DNA from: Roseomonas marmotae
GTDB lineage: Bacteria; Pseudomonadota; Alphaproteobacteria; Acetobacterales; Acetobacteraceae
Length of the DNA: 64,000 nt
Assembly (NCBI RefSeq): GCF_017654485.1
Contig: NZ_CP061095.1
Coordinates: forward strand, 82,501 to 146,500
Direction: 5' to 3'
Made by a program: the position numbers and the translations under genes. This document shows, piece after piece, positions 1 through 9,664 of this stretch. The stretch's first letter is position 1; the number at the start of each line of letters is the position of its first letter. The notes beneath the pieces were generated by a model that ran no database searches, was not told where the DNA came from, and saw nothing but the letters and a program-made list of their open reading frames with translations.

Positions 1-2352
<2,352 letters not shown>

Positions 2353-2487
2353 ATCTGCACCGCTGTCGTGGCAACACGACACCGCACGCAGCATCCAACC
2401 GCGACACACTCACTCAACACTCAATACAGATATCACCAACTCCCATTCATCAGCATCTGTGCTGCCAATGGAGAACGATCCGGCTCG

Positions 2488-2609
2488 GTGGCCCGGTGGC
2501 CATCGCGAGGCTGCTACACCCGATCCCATCCCGAACTCGGCCGTGAAACGCCCCAGCGCCCATGGTACTGTGTCTCAAGGCACGGGAGAGTAGGTCGCCG
2601 CCGGGCCAC
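2488..2609 (+). rRNA. 5S ribosomal RNA
   Basis: The ends GTGGCCCGG (2488-2496) and CCGGGCCAC (2601-2609) pair to form helix I. Inside lie the conserved CCCGAACTCGGCCGTGAAAC and the AGAGTAGGTC loop-E/helix region. It sits about 135 bases after the 23S end, which is the usual rrn order. The spacer between holds no other gene. Ends are good to a few bases. Confidence 0.95.
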
Positions 2610-2655
2610 CAAGCCGGACCGTTCATCCAACAAACAGCACAAATACACACACCAC

Positions 2656-2732
<77 letters not shown>

Positions 2733-2753
2733 ACATCAAATAACAAACATACC

Positions 2754-2788
2754 AAACCGCCCCAGTGCATCACGCACAGGGCGGATTT
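2754..2788 (+). terminator. Probable terminator of the rrn operon
   Basis: CCGCCC (2757-2762) pairs with GGGCGG (2779-2784), and an inner stem GTGC/GCAC closes around ATCAC. The hairpin is flanked by AAA before and ATTT after. It lies 22 bases after the tRNA, where the rrn transcript should end. The T-run is short, so strength is uncertain. Confidence 0.7.
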
Positions 2789-2966
2789 GCCATGTCCGCA
2801 CATAAAGACTTCCCCTCCTGAGCCGTTCAGCTCACAGGACCCCGGCAAACCAGGGGCGGTGCTTTCATGCAAGACGCCCGCTGTGTCAGCCGGTGCACAG
2901 GAAGGCCGTAAGCGTCGCGCCAGCAGCACATTGCGGCGTTGGATAGCGTTGTGATGCAAACGCGGT

Positions 2967-3452
2967 ATGGGCAAGACGCTGCCAGTGCAGATTATCGATG
3001 CTGAGGACGCTCCTACGTTTAATCGTAGGAGTGTGCGCGAGACGCCGGTCGAGGTGATCACCCGCGGTGAGCGGCGGCGGATTTGGACGCCAGAACAGAA
3101 ACGCGACATCGTTGTGGAGAGCCTGGAGCCGGGCGTCTCCCCGATCGCGGTCGCCCGGCGGCATGGAATTGGCAGCGGCCTGCTCTACACCTGGCGTCGG
3201 CAGATGGTGGAGGGTCAGTTCAAGGCGCGGCTGCCAGTCCCGCCGGGATTTGTGCCGGTTGCCGCGCTCCCAGACGACACAGGCGCGGCGGCGGAGCCGC
3301 CGGTGCGGCAGACCGCAGCCTCGGCCGCACTCTTAAGCGACACCTCCGCCTTGATCGAGATCGTGCTGCCGGACGGCGTGACAGTGCGGGTCGGCGCGGC
3401 GATGAGCGAGGTGGCGCTGCGCCGCGTGTTGTCCGCACTGGGCCGCCGGTGA
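2967..3452 (+). CDS. IS66 accessory protein TnpA (helix-turn-helix)
   Basis: This 161-aa protein is the first IS66 gene. A helix-turn-helix of the IS66 TnpA/IS3 OrfA type covers about residues 33-75 (RRIWTPEQKRDIV ... AVARRHGIGSGLLYTWRRQM), followed by a variable linker and a conserved end rich in VRVGAAMSEVALRRVL. It is needed with TnpB for transposition in this family, but the exact role of these accessory proteins is poorly known. The stop overlaps the start of tnpB by 4 bases (GTGA), pointing to translational coupling. Confidence 0.9.
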   Translation: MGKTLPVQIIDAEDAPTFNRRSVRETPVEVITRGERRRIWTPEQKRDIVVESLEPGVSPIAVARRHGIGSGLLYTWRRQMVEGQFKARLPVPPGFVPVAALPDDTGAAAEPPVRQTAASAALLSDTSALIEIVLPDGVTVRVGAAMSEVALRRVLSALGRR

Positions 3453-3799
3453 TCGCGCCACCGGCCGGACTGCGGGTCTGGCTGGCCTGCGGCGTGACCG
3501 ACATGCGCAAGGGCATGACAGGCCTCGCGATGCTGGTGCAGCAGGGCCTGGCGGAGGATCCCTTCAACGGCGCGGTGTACGCCTTTCGCGGCCGTCGGAC
3601 TGGGCTGATCAAGCTGCTCTGGCACGATGGGATTGGGCTGTGCCTGCTGACCAAGCGGCTGGAACATGGCCAGTTCCCCTGGCCGACCACCGCCACGACG
3701 GGCTGCATCGCCTTGTCCACGGCACAGTTGGCGGCGCTGCTCGATGGCTGCGAATGGCGTGCCCTGGGGCCGCGCCGCAGGCCAGAGCTGGCCGGGTAA
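3449..3799 (+). CDS. IS66 accessory protein TnpB
   Basis: This 116-aa protein matches the usual length of IS66 TnpB (Orf2). It carries the family signature VWLACGVTDMRKGMTGLA followed by AVYAFRGRRTGLIKLLWHDG and LTKRLEHGQFPW. The start is taken as GTG at 3449, which overlaps the tnpA stop. Longer upstream reading in this frame runs antiparallel in composition to tnpA and is not coding. The function is accessory to the TnpC transposase. Confidence 0.92.
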   Translation: MIAPPAGLRVWLACGVTDMRKGMTGLAMLVQQGLAEDPFNGAVYAFRGRRTGLIKLLWHDGIGLCLLTKRLEHGQFPWPTTATTGCIALSTAQLAALLDGCEWRALGPRRRPELAG

Positions 3800-3861
3800 C
3801 AGCGCCGCGACGAGGACGGAAATGCTGGCTGCGACGCGGCGGCATCCGGCATCATCGTGGC

Positions 3862-5433
3862 GTGGAGATCGACCTCGACAGGCCGCCCGATGATCCCGCC
3901 ATCCTGCAGCAGATGCTGCGCGATGCGGTGCATCAGCACGGCGCGCTGCATGCCGAGAACGACAAACTGCGGCTGCTGATCCAACGTCTGCTGCGACAGC
4001 AGTTCGGCCGCCGGTCGGAACAGCTCAGCCCGGACCAGTTGCAACTCGGGCTCGAGGATCTCGAGCAGACCGTCGCCGAGAACCAGGCGGGGCAGGATGC
4101 GGCAGCGGTCCGGCAGGGCCGCCGCCAGGCGCCACCCCGGCGTAGCCACGGCGCCTTGCCAGAACATCTGCCACGTTATGAGGTGCTGCTCGACGTCGCC
4201 TGGCAGGACTGCCCCTGCTGCGGCGGCGCACTGCATGCCATCGGTGAGTCGCGCACCGAGCAGCTCGACATCGTGCCCGCGCAGTTGCGGGTCCGCGTCA
4301 CCCGCCGCCCGCGCTATGCCTGCCGGGCCTGCGAGGGCTGTGTGGTCGTGGCGCCCGCGCCGGAGCGGCCGATCGACGGCAGCATGGCCACCGAGGCGAT
4401 GGTCGCGCATGTGGTGGTGAGCAAGTTCTGCGACAGCCTGCCGCTGTACCGCCAGGCGCAGATGCTGGCGCGGCAGGGCGTGGTGCTCGACCGCTCGACG
4501 CTCAGCAATTGGGTTGGCCGGGCCTGCTGGTGGCTGACGCCACTCTACGACCTGATTGTCGGCACAGCGTTGTCCACGGCCAAGCTGTTCGCCGACGACA
4601 CGACGCTGCCGGTGCTCGACCCGGGCCGTGGCCGGACCAAGACCGGGTGGCTCTGGTGCTACGCGGTCGATGACCGGCCATGGTGCGGCCCAGGCGCTCC
4701 GATGGCAGCCTATGTCTATACCGAGGACCGCAAGGGCGCCCGCCCCGCCGGGCATCTGGCGGCGTTCAAGGGCATGCTCCAGGTCGATGGCTATGCCCGG
4801 TTCAAACGGCTGGCGGGCGACCGCGCCGATGGTTCGGTCCGCCTGGCGTTCTGCTGGGCGCACATGCGGCGGTCCTTCTACGAATTCCACGCCTCCACCC
4901 AGTCACCGCTCGCAGCCGAGGTGCTGGCCCAGATCCAGGCACTCTATGCGGTCGAAAGCCAGATCCGTGGCCATTCCGCCGAACACCGACACCGAGCGCG
5001 GCAGGAGAGAAGTCGGCCGATCGTCGAGGCCCTGCAGGCTTGGCTGCAGGCACAGCAGGAGCGCGTCTCCGCCGCCTCCGACCTCGCCAAGGCCATCCGC
5101 TACGCCTTGCGGCACTGGCCGGGCCTGACGGCGTTCCTCGACGATGGCCAGATTGAGATGGACACAAACGTGGTCGAGCGCGCCATTCGCCCCGTCGCCC
5201 TCGGGCGCAAAAATGCGCTGTTCGCCGGAAGCGATGGGGGTGCCCGCCACTGGGCGATTGCGATGACGCTCATTCAGACGGCCAAGATGAACGGTGTCGA
5301 CCCGATGGCCTGGCTCATCGATGTGCTGGAACGCATCGTCTCCGGGCAGACCAAGGCTACCGAACTGGACATGCTGCTGCCGTGGCAGTGGAAGCGCAGC
5401 AGCCCTGCTACGGCATCCGCTATCGCGGCATAG
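3862..5433 (+). CDS. IS66-family DDE transposase TnpC
   Basis: This is a transposase of about 523 aa starting at GTG 3862, chosen because conserved IS66 sequence begins there. The order is an N-terminal coiled segment (LHAENDKLRLLIQRLLRQQF), a zinc-finger-like CPCCGG and YACRACEG pair, the DDE core (LFADDTTLPVLDPGRGRTKTG, then VDGYARF and WAHMRR), and the C-terminal catalytic end with DTNVVERAIRP and GRKNALFAGSDGG. No frameshift is seen, so the copy could be active. Confidence 0.92.
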   Translation: MEIDLDRPPDDPAILQQMLRDAVHQHGALHAENDKLRLLIQRLLRQQFGRRSEQLSPDQLQLGLEDLEQTVAENQAGQDAAAVRQGRRQAPPRRSHGALPEHLPRYEVLLDVAWQDCPCCGGALHAIGESRTEQLDIVPAQLRVRVTRRPRYACRACEGCVVVAPAPERPIDGSMATEAMVAHVVVSKFCDSLPLYRQAQMLARQGVVLDRSTLSNWVGRACWWLTPLYDLIVGTALSTAKLFADDTTLPVLDPGRGRTKTGWLWCYAVDDRPWCGPGAPMAAYVYTEDRKGARPAGHLAAFKGMLQVDGYARFKRLAGDRADGSVRLAFCWAHMRRSFYEFHASTQSPLAAEVLAQIQALYAVESQIRGHSAEHRHRARQERSRPIVEALQAWLQAQQERVSAASDLAKAIRYALRHWPGLTAFLDDGQIEMDTNVVERAIRPVALGRKNALFAGSDGGARHWAIAMTLIQTAKMNGVDPMAWLIDVLERIVSGQTKATELDMLLPWQWKRSSPATASAIAA

Positions 5434-5499
5434 CCGCCGAGGCTCAACCGCCATCCACCGTCAACGCAGTTCTAACCGTGCTGTCGCCACGACGCTTAC

Positions 5500-6538
5500 C
5501 CTGCGCGCGGGCGATGCCGATGGTGCGCACGAACAGCGCCATGCGATGCTTCTGCACGGCGAAAACATGCTCGATGCCGGAGCGGATCCGGGTGCGTGAT
5601 GCATTGGCCTTCGCCTGCGGTTCGGAGAGTTGGCGTCGCGGTGGTCTGCGGAATGGATCCTCTCGGACAGGCCGCGCCGCTCCAGCACCTCCAGATTGCG
5701 CTTCGTACGATACGCGGTATCTGCCCAGACGCGGCTGGCCGTGTTCTCGGGATCAAGTAGGCCCACGAAGCTGCGGCTGTCATGTTGGGCCGCATCCGTG
5801 ACGGCCCAGCGGCGGATCAACCCGTGCCGTCGGTCGATGCCGATATGGCTCTTGTAGCCGAAGATCGGCACCGCGATCTGAATGGCCCGGCGCGGTGTAC
5901 CTTCTGGTTTAGGCTTGGCCCTTCCGCGCTTGAGCGTCCAGCGGGCATCCCGGTCCTTCTGCGCCCGCTTGGCTGGCGACCAATCCGCCGGTATGCCGCC
6001 GTCGCGGATGGTGGCCTTCTCCTCCAGGGTGAGCTTCTGGCGGCGCGGCAATGATCGTGGCGTCGATGATCTGCCCACCCATGGCAAGAAAGCCTTTGGC
6101 CGCCAGCACCGCATCGAAGCGGCGGAACAGCCCCTCGATCGCACCGGCCTGCTTGAGTTGTTCTCGGTAGAGCCAGATCGTCTTGGCGTCCGGCACCGCC
6201 TGGTGCAGGCCAAGGCCCGCGAAGCGCATGAAGGACAGCCGGTTGCGCAGCTGGAATTCTGCCTGCTCATCCGAGAGGCTGTAGAGCGCCTGCAGCACCA
6301 GGATGCGGAACATCAGCACCGCATCATAGGGCGCACGTCCGCCGCGACTGCGGTCCGACCGCGCCAGCGCCGCATCCAGCACCGGACGGAAGACCTCGAA
6401 ATCGACCACGGCCGCAAGGCGCTCCAACGGATCGCCCGCGGCGGAAAGTGCCGCATACCGCTTCTCGACATCGAAGAAGCCAGGCTGCCCCGCCATCGTC
6501 ATTGCCTCCGCTGACCAGTGGCAGTGAATCAGCTTCAC
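5500..6538 (-). pseudogene. IS5-type transposase, frameshifted and cut by IS66
   Basis: The N-terminus (from 6538) reads in one frame as an IS5 transposase: FFDVEKRYAALSAAGDPLER, then YDAVLMFRILVLQALYSLSD and GGQIIDATIIAAP. Near 6055 the match moves to a second frame (KLTLEEKATIRDGG, KDRDARWTLKRG, FGYKSHIGIDR, WADTAYR). Near 5600 it moves to a third (RSGIEHVFAVQKHRMALFVR). The last residues (GIARAQG) run straight into the IS66 right end, so the normal C-terminus is gone. At least two frameshifts plus truncation make it inactive. Confidence 0.85.
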
Positions 6539-6570
6539 GCCTCAGCAGCGAGGTTCTTCGAAGTGTCCAG

Positions 6571-6786
6571 CTGCTCCGAGGCTTCAACGCCGCCCACAAC
6601 GCCCGCCGCCAGCGCGTCCTCGACGGCAGGACGCTCGGCCAGGTTGTCAAGGAACGCCTCCGGGCGCGACGAAAGCTCGCCCGCCGCAAACCCGAAACAC
6701 CTGAAGGTCGAGCCGGACCAGAGGACATCGCCCGCGCACGCCTCATTGCTGAGGACGCCAAGGAGGTTTCACAACCGGACAGTTAG
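6571..6786 (+). pseudogene. IS481-family transposase, C-terminal remnant
   Basis: Only the last 70 or so codons remain: LLRGFNAAHNARRQRVLDG followed by GQVVKERLRARRKL and IARARLIAEDAKEVSQPDS. It is clearly related to the end of the full IS481 transposase ending at 13261 on the other strand (MLRGFNAAYNARRQRVLQG, AENAKDVSQPDR) but is not the same copy, since many residues differ. The 5' part is missing and the fragment abuts the start of the IS5-type remnant. Confidence 0.85.
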
Positions 6787-6787
6787 G

Positions 6788-6807
6788 CAGAAGGTTTCGA
6801 CAGAGCA
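6788..6807. repeat. Solo inverted repeat of the 46-kb IS remnant
   Basis: CAGAAGGTTTCGACAGAGCA differs at one base from the right inverted repeat of the deleted element at 46024-46471 (CAGAAGGTTTCAACAGAGCA). Here it stands alone between an IS481 remnant and a formate/nitrite transporter fragment. This suggests that an element of that family once cut the transporter and was then mostly replaced. Confidence 0.6.
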
Positions 6808-6828
6808 TTAGACGCTCTTTGCCATCTT

Positions 6829-7110
6829 TTGCTCAGCTATCTCGCTAACATGCTTGTCTGCCTGGCGGTGCGGATGTCCATGAGCGCACCCACGCTGTCG
6901 GCCAAGGTCCTGGCCATCGTCGGTCGGGTGATGATCTTTGTCACGGCCGGGCTGGAGCACTCCGCCGCCAACATGTTCATCATTCCTCTTGGGTGGCTGA
7001 CCATGCCCGTTGAGGGCGTCGCCTGGATCGCAGGCCTGCGGAATCTCGTGCTGAGCAGCCTGGGTAACCTTCCTGGCGGATCTCTGCTCGCACTCGGCCT
7101 TTGGCCATGA
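6829..7110 (+). pseudogene. Formate/nitrite transporter (FNT family), C-terminal fragment
   Basis: About 93 codons match the last third of FocA/NirC-type channels: ANMLVCLAVRMSMSAPTLS, KVLAIVGRVMIFVTAGLEHS, AANMFIIPLG and a final SSLGNLPGGSLLALGLW helix. The family's GFEHS-x-ANM motif is present as GLEHSAANM. The N-terminal two thirds (about 180 residues) are missing, with IS debris immediately upstream, so this is a broken gene. An intact protein would carry formate or nitrite across the inner membrane, which fits the low-oxygen theme of the neighbours. Expression is doubtful because no start site remains. Confidence 0.75.
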
Positions 7111-7296
7111 CGCACTTCGGGAGAATGCCTGACACGCAGTTACGATATTTTCACCCTTTCGCATCATCGGTGAAACCGTAACCGGAACCAGGACGTCAAC
7201 CACATGGGTGGAGGGATGAGCACCAGACATCCACCCGATGGTGCTGTCCCTCGCTCCCCCGGGGTGATCAGCCGGCAACGTCAAGGTACCAAGTTC

Positions 7297-7992
7297 ATGA
7301 CCAGCTATTGTGGCGCCCCGCCAGATCCCGTGGAGCTGATGAGCCGCTGGAACCTGGATCCGGCCTTGTTGGTCGCGCTCGGCGCCGGCGCGCTCCTTGC
7401 GCGGCGATCCCAGCGCCCGAACCTAGTATTGGCTGCCATCGGGGTGCTGGCCTTGGCTTTCGTGTCGCCGCTATGCGCCTTGAGCGTCTCCCTGTTCTCC
7501 GTCCGCACCGTGCATCATCTGCTGATTGTCACGGCGGCGGCTCCTCTGCTGGCAATGGCTTTTCCGGCTCGTCTGGCGGTGCTTCCGGGTGTGGCCTTCG
7601 CCGTCGCCACGGCGACGCTGTGGGCCTGGCACCTGCCCTCCTTCTATGATGCGGCGCTGGCTCATACGGTCATCTACTGGCTGATGCAGGCCACGCTTCT
7701 GGCCAGCGCCTTCTGGTTCTGGCAGGCCATGTTCGCTGCCCCCCCGGTCACCGGCGCGCTCTTCGCCACCCTTGGCATGGCGCAGATGGGTATGCTGGGG
7801 GCGTTGCTCACCTTTGCAACGACCCCGCTCTATGCAACGCATGTCGCCACCACCCTGCCCTGGGGACTGGAGCAGGTCGCAGACCAGCAGATCGCGGGGC
7901 TCATCATGTGGGTTCCCGGCATCATCCCCTACGCCCTGGCGGTGGCTGTTATCGCCCGCCGTGCCTGGGTCAAGGCTGCCACGGCAGCATGA
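7297..7992 (+). CDS. CtaG-family (caa3-type) oxidase assembly membrane protein
   Basis: This 231-aa protein has about six or seven transmembrane segments. The signature of the caa3_CtaG family is visible: SVSLFSVRTVHHLLIVTAAA, then ATLWAWHLPSFYDAALAH and HVATTLPWGLEQVADQQIAG with conserved His and Asp/Gln residues. Members are linked to maturation of heme-copper oxidases, often with copper delivery; biochemical detail is thin. The ATG at 7297 is preferred over an earlier in-frame ATG at 7204 because family similarity begins near WNLDPALL. The stop overlaps the next start (ATGA). It heads the oxidase operon. Confidence 0.85.
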   Translation: MTSYCGAPPDPVELMSRWNLDPALLVALGAGALLARRSQRPNLVLAAIGVLALAFVSPLCALSVSLFSVRTVHHLLIVTAAAPLLAMAFPARLAVLPGVAFAVATATLWAWHLPSFYDAALAHTVIYWLMQATLLASAFWFWQAMFAAPPVTGALFATLGMAQMGMLGALLTFATTPLYATHVATTLPWGLEQVADQQIAGLIMWVPGIIPYALAVAVIARRAWVKAATAA

Positions 7993-8483
7993 TGATCACG
8001 GCCCTCAAGTTCCTGCATATCGCTGCCCTTTCCGTGTGGTGCGCGGGGCTGATCGGGTTGCCATTGCTGCTGGCCCGGCATGGGCCAAGCGATCGCCAGC
8101 TGGATTTCTCGAGACGTCGGCTGGTGACACATAACGCCTATGTCCGGCTGATCACGCCCGCTGCCGTCATTGCCATCGCGGCAGGCACGGCATTGATCTT
8201 CCTGCGGGGCGTCTTCGTCCCGTGGATGTTCGTGAAGCTGGTTGCCGTGGGCGTCCTCGTCGCGATCCATGCCTGGTTGGGGCATGTAACGCTGCAGGTC
8301 GGTGAGCAGCAGGGCCATTACGACGCGCCCGCTGGCGGCCCGCTGGTCGCGGCCTCGCTCCTGGCCATGACCGCGATCCTGCTGCTGGTGCTGGGCAAGC
8401 CTCCCATCGGGGACTGGTCAGTCCCGGCCTGGCTGCTGGAGCCGCGGGGTCAATCCCTGCCCGTCGCCGCGGTGCCGATGTGA
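7989..8483 (+). CDS. CopD/HemJ-like four-helix membrane protein
   Basis: This 164-aa protein has four predicted membrane helices, starting FLHIAALSVWCAGLIGLPLL. The early His in a first helix of the form LKFLHIAALSVW is the pattern of CopD-domain and HemJ-like (UPF0093) proteins. It then has TPAAVIAIAAGTALIFLRG, FVKLVAVGVLVAIHAWLGHV with two more His, and a last helix LLAMTAILLLVLGKPPIG. A heme or copper role for the oxidase is likely but inferred from fold and neighbours. The start overlaps the ctaG-like stop by 4 bases. Its 3' end overlaps the convergent DUF2231 gene by 34 bases. Confidence 0.75.
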   Translation: MMITALKFLHIAALSVWCAGLIGLPLLLARHGPSDRQLDFSRRRLVTHNAYVRLITPAAVIAIAAGTALIFLRGVFVPWMFVKLVAVGVLVAIHAWLGHVTLQVGEQQGHYDAPAGGPLVAASLLAMTAILLLVLGKPPIGDWSVPAWLLEPRGQSLPVAAVPM

Positions 8484-8983
8484 TAGTCGAAGACCAGTTT
8501 CCCGCCATGCCATCCCGTCATTCCCGTGAAGACCGCCGCGAAGCAGGACAGCAGGAGCCCCCAGGGCAGTACCGCCTGCTCGTAGCCCGTCAGCCGGAAG
8601 CCCCAGTTGGCGCCCAGAATGGAAAGCAGCATCACCGCGAGGATGAAGTGCGTCCAGCTCGCCGCACGGATGCGGATGCCCCGCACCATCAGCAGTTCCA
8701 CCGTGCCCGACAGGCCCGCCGCCAGCCCCATCAGGAAGGCACCGCCACTGGCCCAGAGCGCAGCGCGCGCCCAGAAGACATCGCCTGTCCACCAGTAGAA
8801 GCCGTCCGCGCCGAGCGTGCTCATGGCAAGCGCGACCGGGAAGGCGACGAGCATCGCGTGGATCGGATGCCCCGCGAGAGCGATCCGCGATTCCGTCCGG
8901 TGGAAATGGGGGTGAGCCGAGATGGGATCGACCAGCGCGCCGCCCTTCCCGGGATCTTCAGAATGTTCAGAATCCAAGACCAT
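8450..8983 (-). CDS. DUF2231-type membrane protein
   Basis: This 177-aa protein has four membrane helices. The DUF2231 signature is present: ALAGHPIHAMLVAFPVALAM, a conserved HP-x-H motif at the entry of helix 1, later SWTHFILAVMLLSILGANW and FTGMTGWHGGKLVFDYHIG. Its function is unknown; members often sit by oxidase or cytochrome genes. The gene is on the opposite strand inside the oxidase cluster, overlaps its upstream neighbour's 3' end, and its start lies 6 bases from that of coxB. The true start may be further in, near ALVDPISAH. Confidence 0.8.
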   Translation of the reverse strand: MVLDSEHSEDPGKGGALVDPISAHPHFHRTESRIALAGHPIHAMLVAFPVALAMSTLGADGFYWWTGDVFWARAALWASGGAFLMGLAAGLSGTVELLMVRGIRIRAASWTHFILAVMLLSILGANWGFRLTGYEQAVLPWGLLLSCFAAVFTGMTGWHGGKLVFDYHIGTAATGRD

Positions 8984-8989
8984 CGCCCC

Positions 8990-9664
8990 ATGTTAAAACG
9001 GCTCCGCGCCACGACAACGGCACTGGCTGTCGGCGGTTGCTCCGGTCCGCTCTCGACTCTCGATCCCGCTGGCCCTGCCGCCACCTCCATCGCGACCCTC
9101 TGGTGGGCGATGCTGGCTGGCTCCGTGGTGCTGACGCTCCTGGTCCTGACGCTGCTCGCGCTGGCCTTTGTCCGTGGCCCCCGCCGTGCGCCCGGAGGAA
9201 CTTCGTTGTGGATCGGCTGGCTCGGCGTTGCCATGCCGACCACCGTGGTGATGGTCCTGCTGGGCTTCGCGCTTGCGCTGGGTGAGCAAACCATCGCGCG
9301 CTCGATGGCCGGTGTCGTCGTGGTCGAGGCCAGAGCCCACCAGTGGTACTGGGATTTCCGTCACGCCGGCGCAGAAGGTGAGATCGTGACGCGGAATGTC
9401 CTGCATATCCCGGCCGGTCGGCCCGTGAACGTGCGGCTGGAGGCCGCCGACGTGATTCATAGCTTCTGGGTGCCGCGGCTGGCGGGAAAGATGGATGCCA
9501 TTCCCGGCCATGTGAACGTGCTGCGGATCGAGGCATCCCAGCCCGGCGTCTTCGAGGGCCAGTGTGCCGAGTTCTGCGGCCTGGACCACGCCGAGCACCG
9601 TTTTCGCGTCATCGCCCATGACGAGGCCGGCTGGGCCGCTTTCCAGCGTGGAGACCAGCCATGA
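8990..9664 (+). CDS. coxB: Cytochrome c oxidase subunit II (lipoprotein, CuA type)
   Basis: This 224-aa protein has a lipoprotein signal ending AVGGC (Cys17), two membrane helices (about 35-62 and 75-98) and a periplasmic cupredoxin domain. The CuA ligands visible are H157 (HSFWVP), C192, E194 and C196 (CAEFCG) and H200. The position that normally holds the Met ligand, 11 residues after the first Cys, is H203 (DHAEHRF). The aromatic stretch HQWYWDF (about 117-123) passes electrons to subunit I. It accepts electrons from cytochrome c. The stop overlaps the start of the next gene by 4 bases. Confidence 0.92.
   Translation: MLKRLRATTTALAVGGCSGPLSTLDPAGPAATSIATLWWAMLAGSVVLTLLVLTLLALAFVRGPRRAPGGTSLWIGWLGVAMPTTVVMVLLGFALALGEQTIARSMAGVVVVEARAHQWYWDFRHAGAEGEIVTRNVLHIPAGRPVNVRLEAADVIHSFWVPRLAGKMDAIPGHVNVLRIEASQPGVFEGQCAEFCGLDHAEHRFRVIAHDEAGWAAFQRGDQP

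Larger units (their letters stand above)
2908..5499 (+). mobile_element. IS66-family element, copy 1
   Basis: This is an element of 2,592 bp carrying the three-gene IS66 set on the plus strand. Its imperfect inverted repeats begin GTAAGCGTCGCGCCAGCAG (from 2908) and, read from the other end, GTAAGCGTCGTGGCGACAG (from 5499). The 8 bases before (GGAAGGCC) and after (CCTGCGCG) do not match, so the usual 8-bp target duplication is missing. The right end cuts off the C-terminus of an IS5-type transposase. It sits right after the rrn operon. Confidence 0.9.

Noticed and set aside
2839..2907. Short GC-rich stretch before IS66 copy 1, checked as a small RNA or second tRNA
   Set aside because: No cloverleaf, anticodon loop or T-loop could be built, and no terminator pattern follows.
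3220..4890. Minus-strand open frame of 556 codons
   Set aside because: It is antisense to IS66 tnpB and tnpC, which have clear family motifs. Long antisense frames are expected at this GC content. Its protein is Arg/Pro/His-rich with no motif.
6808..7284. Minus-strand open frame of 158 codons opposite the FNT fragment
   Set aside because: The plus-strand frame shows FNT helices and the GLEHSAANM motif. The minus frame is hydrophilic with no family look.
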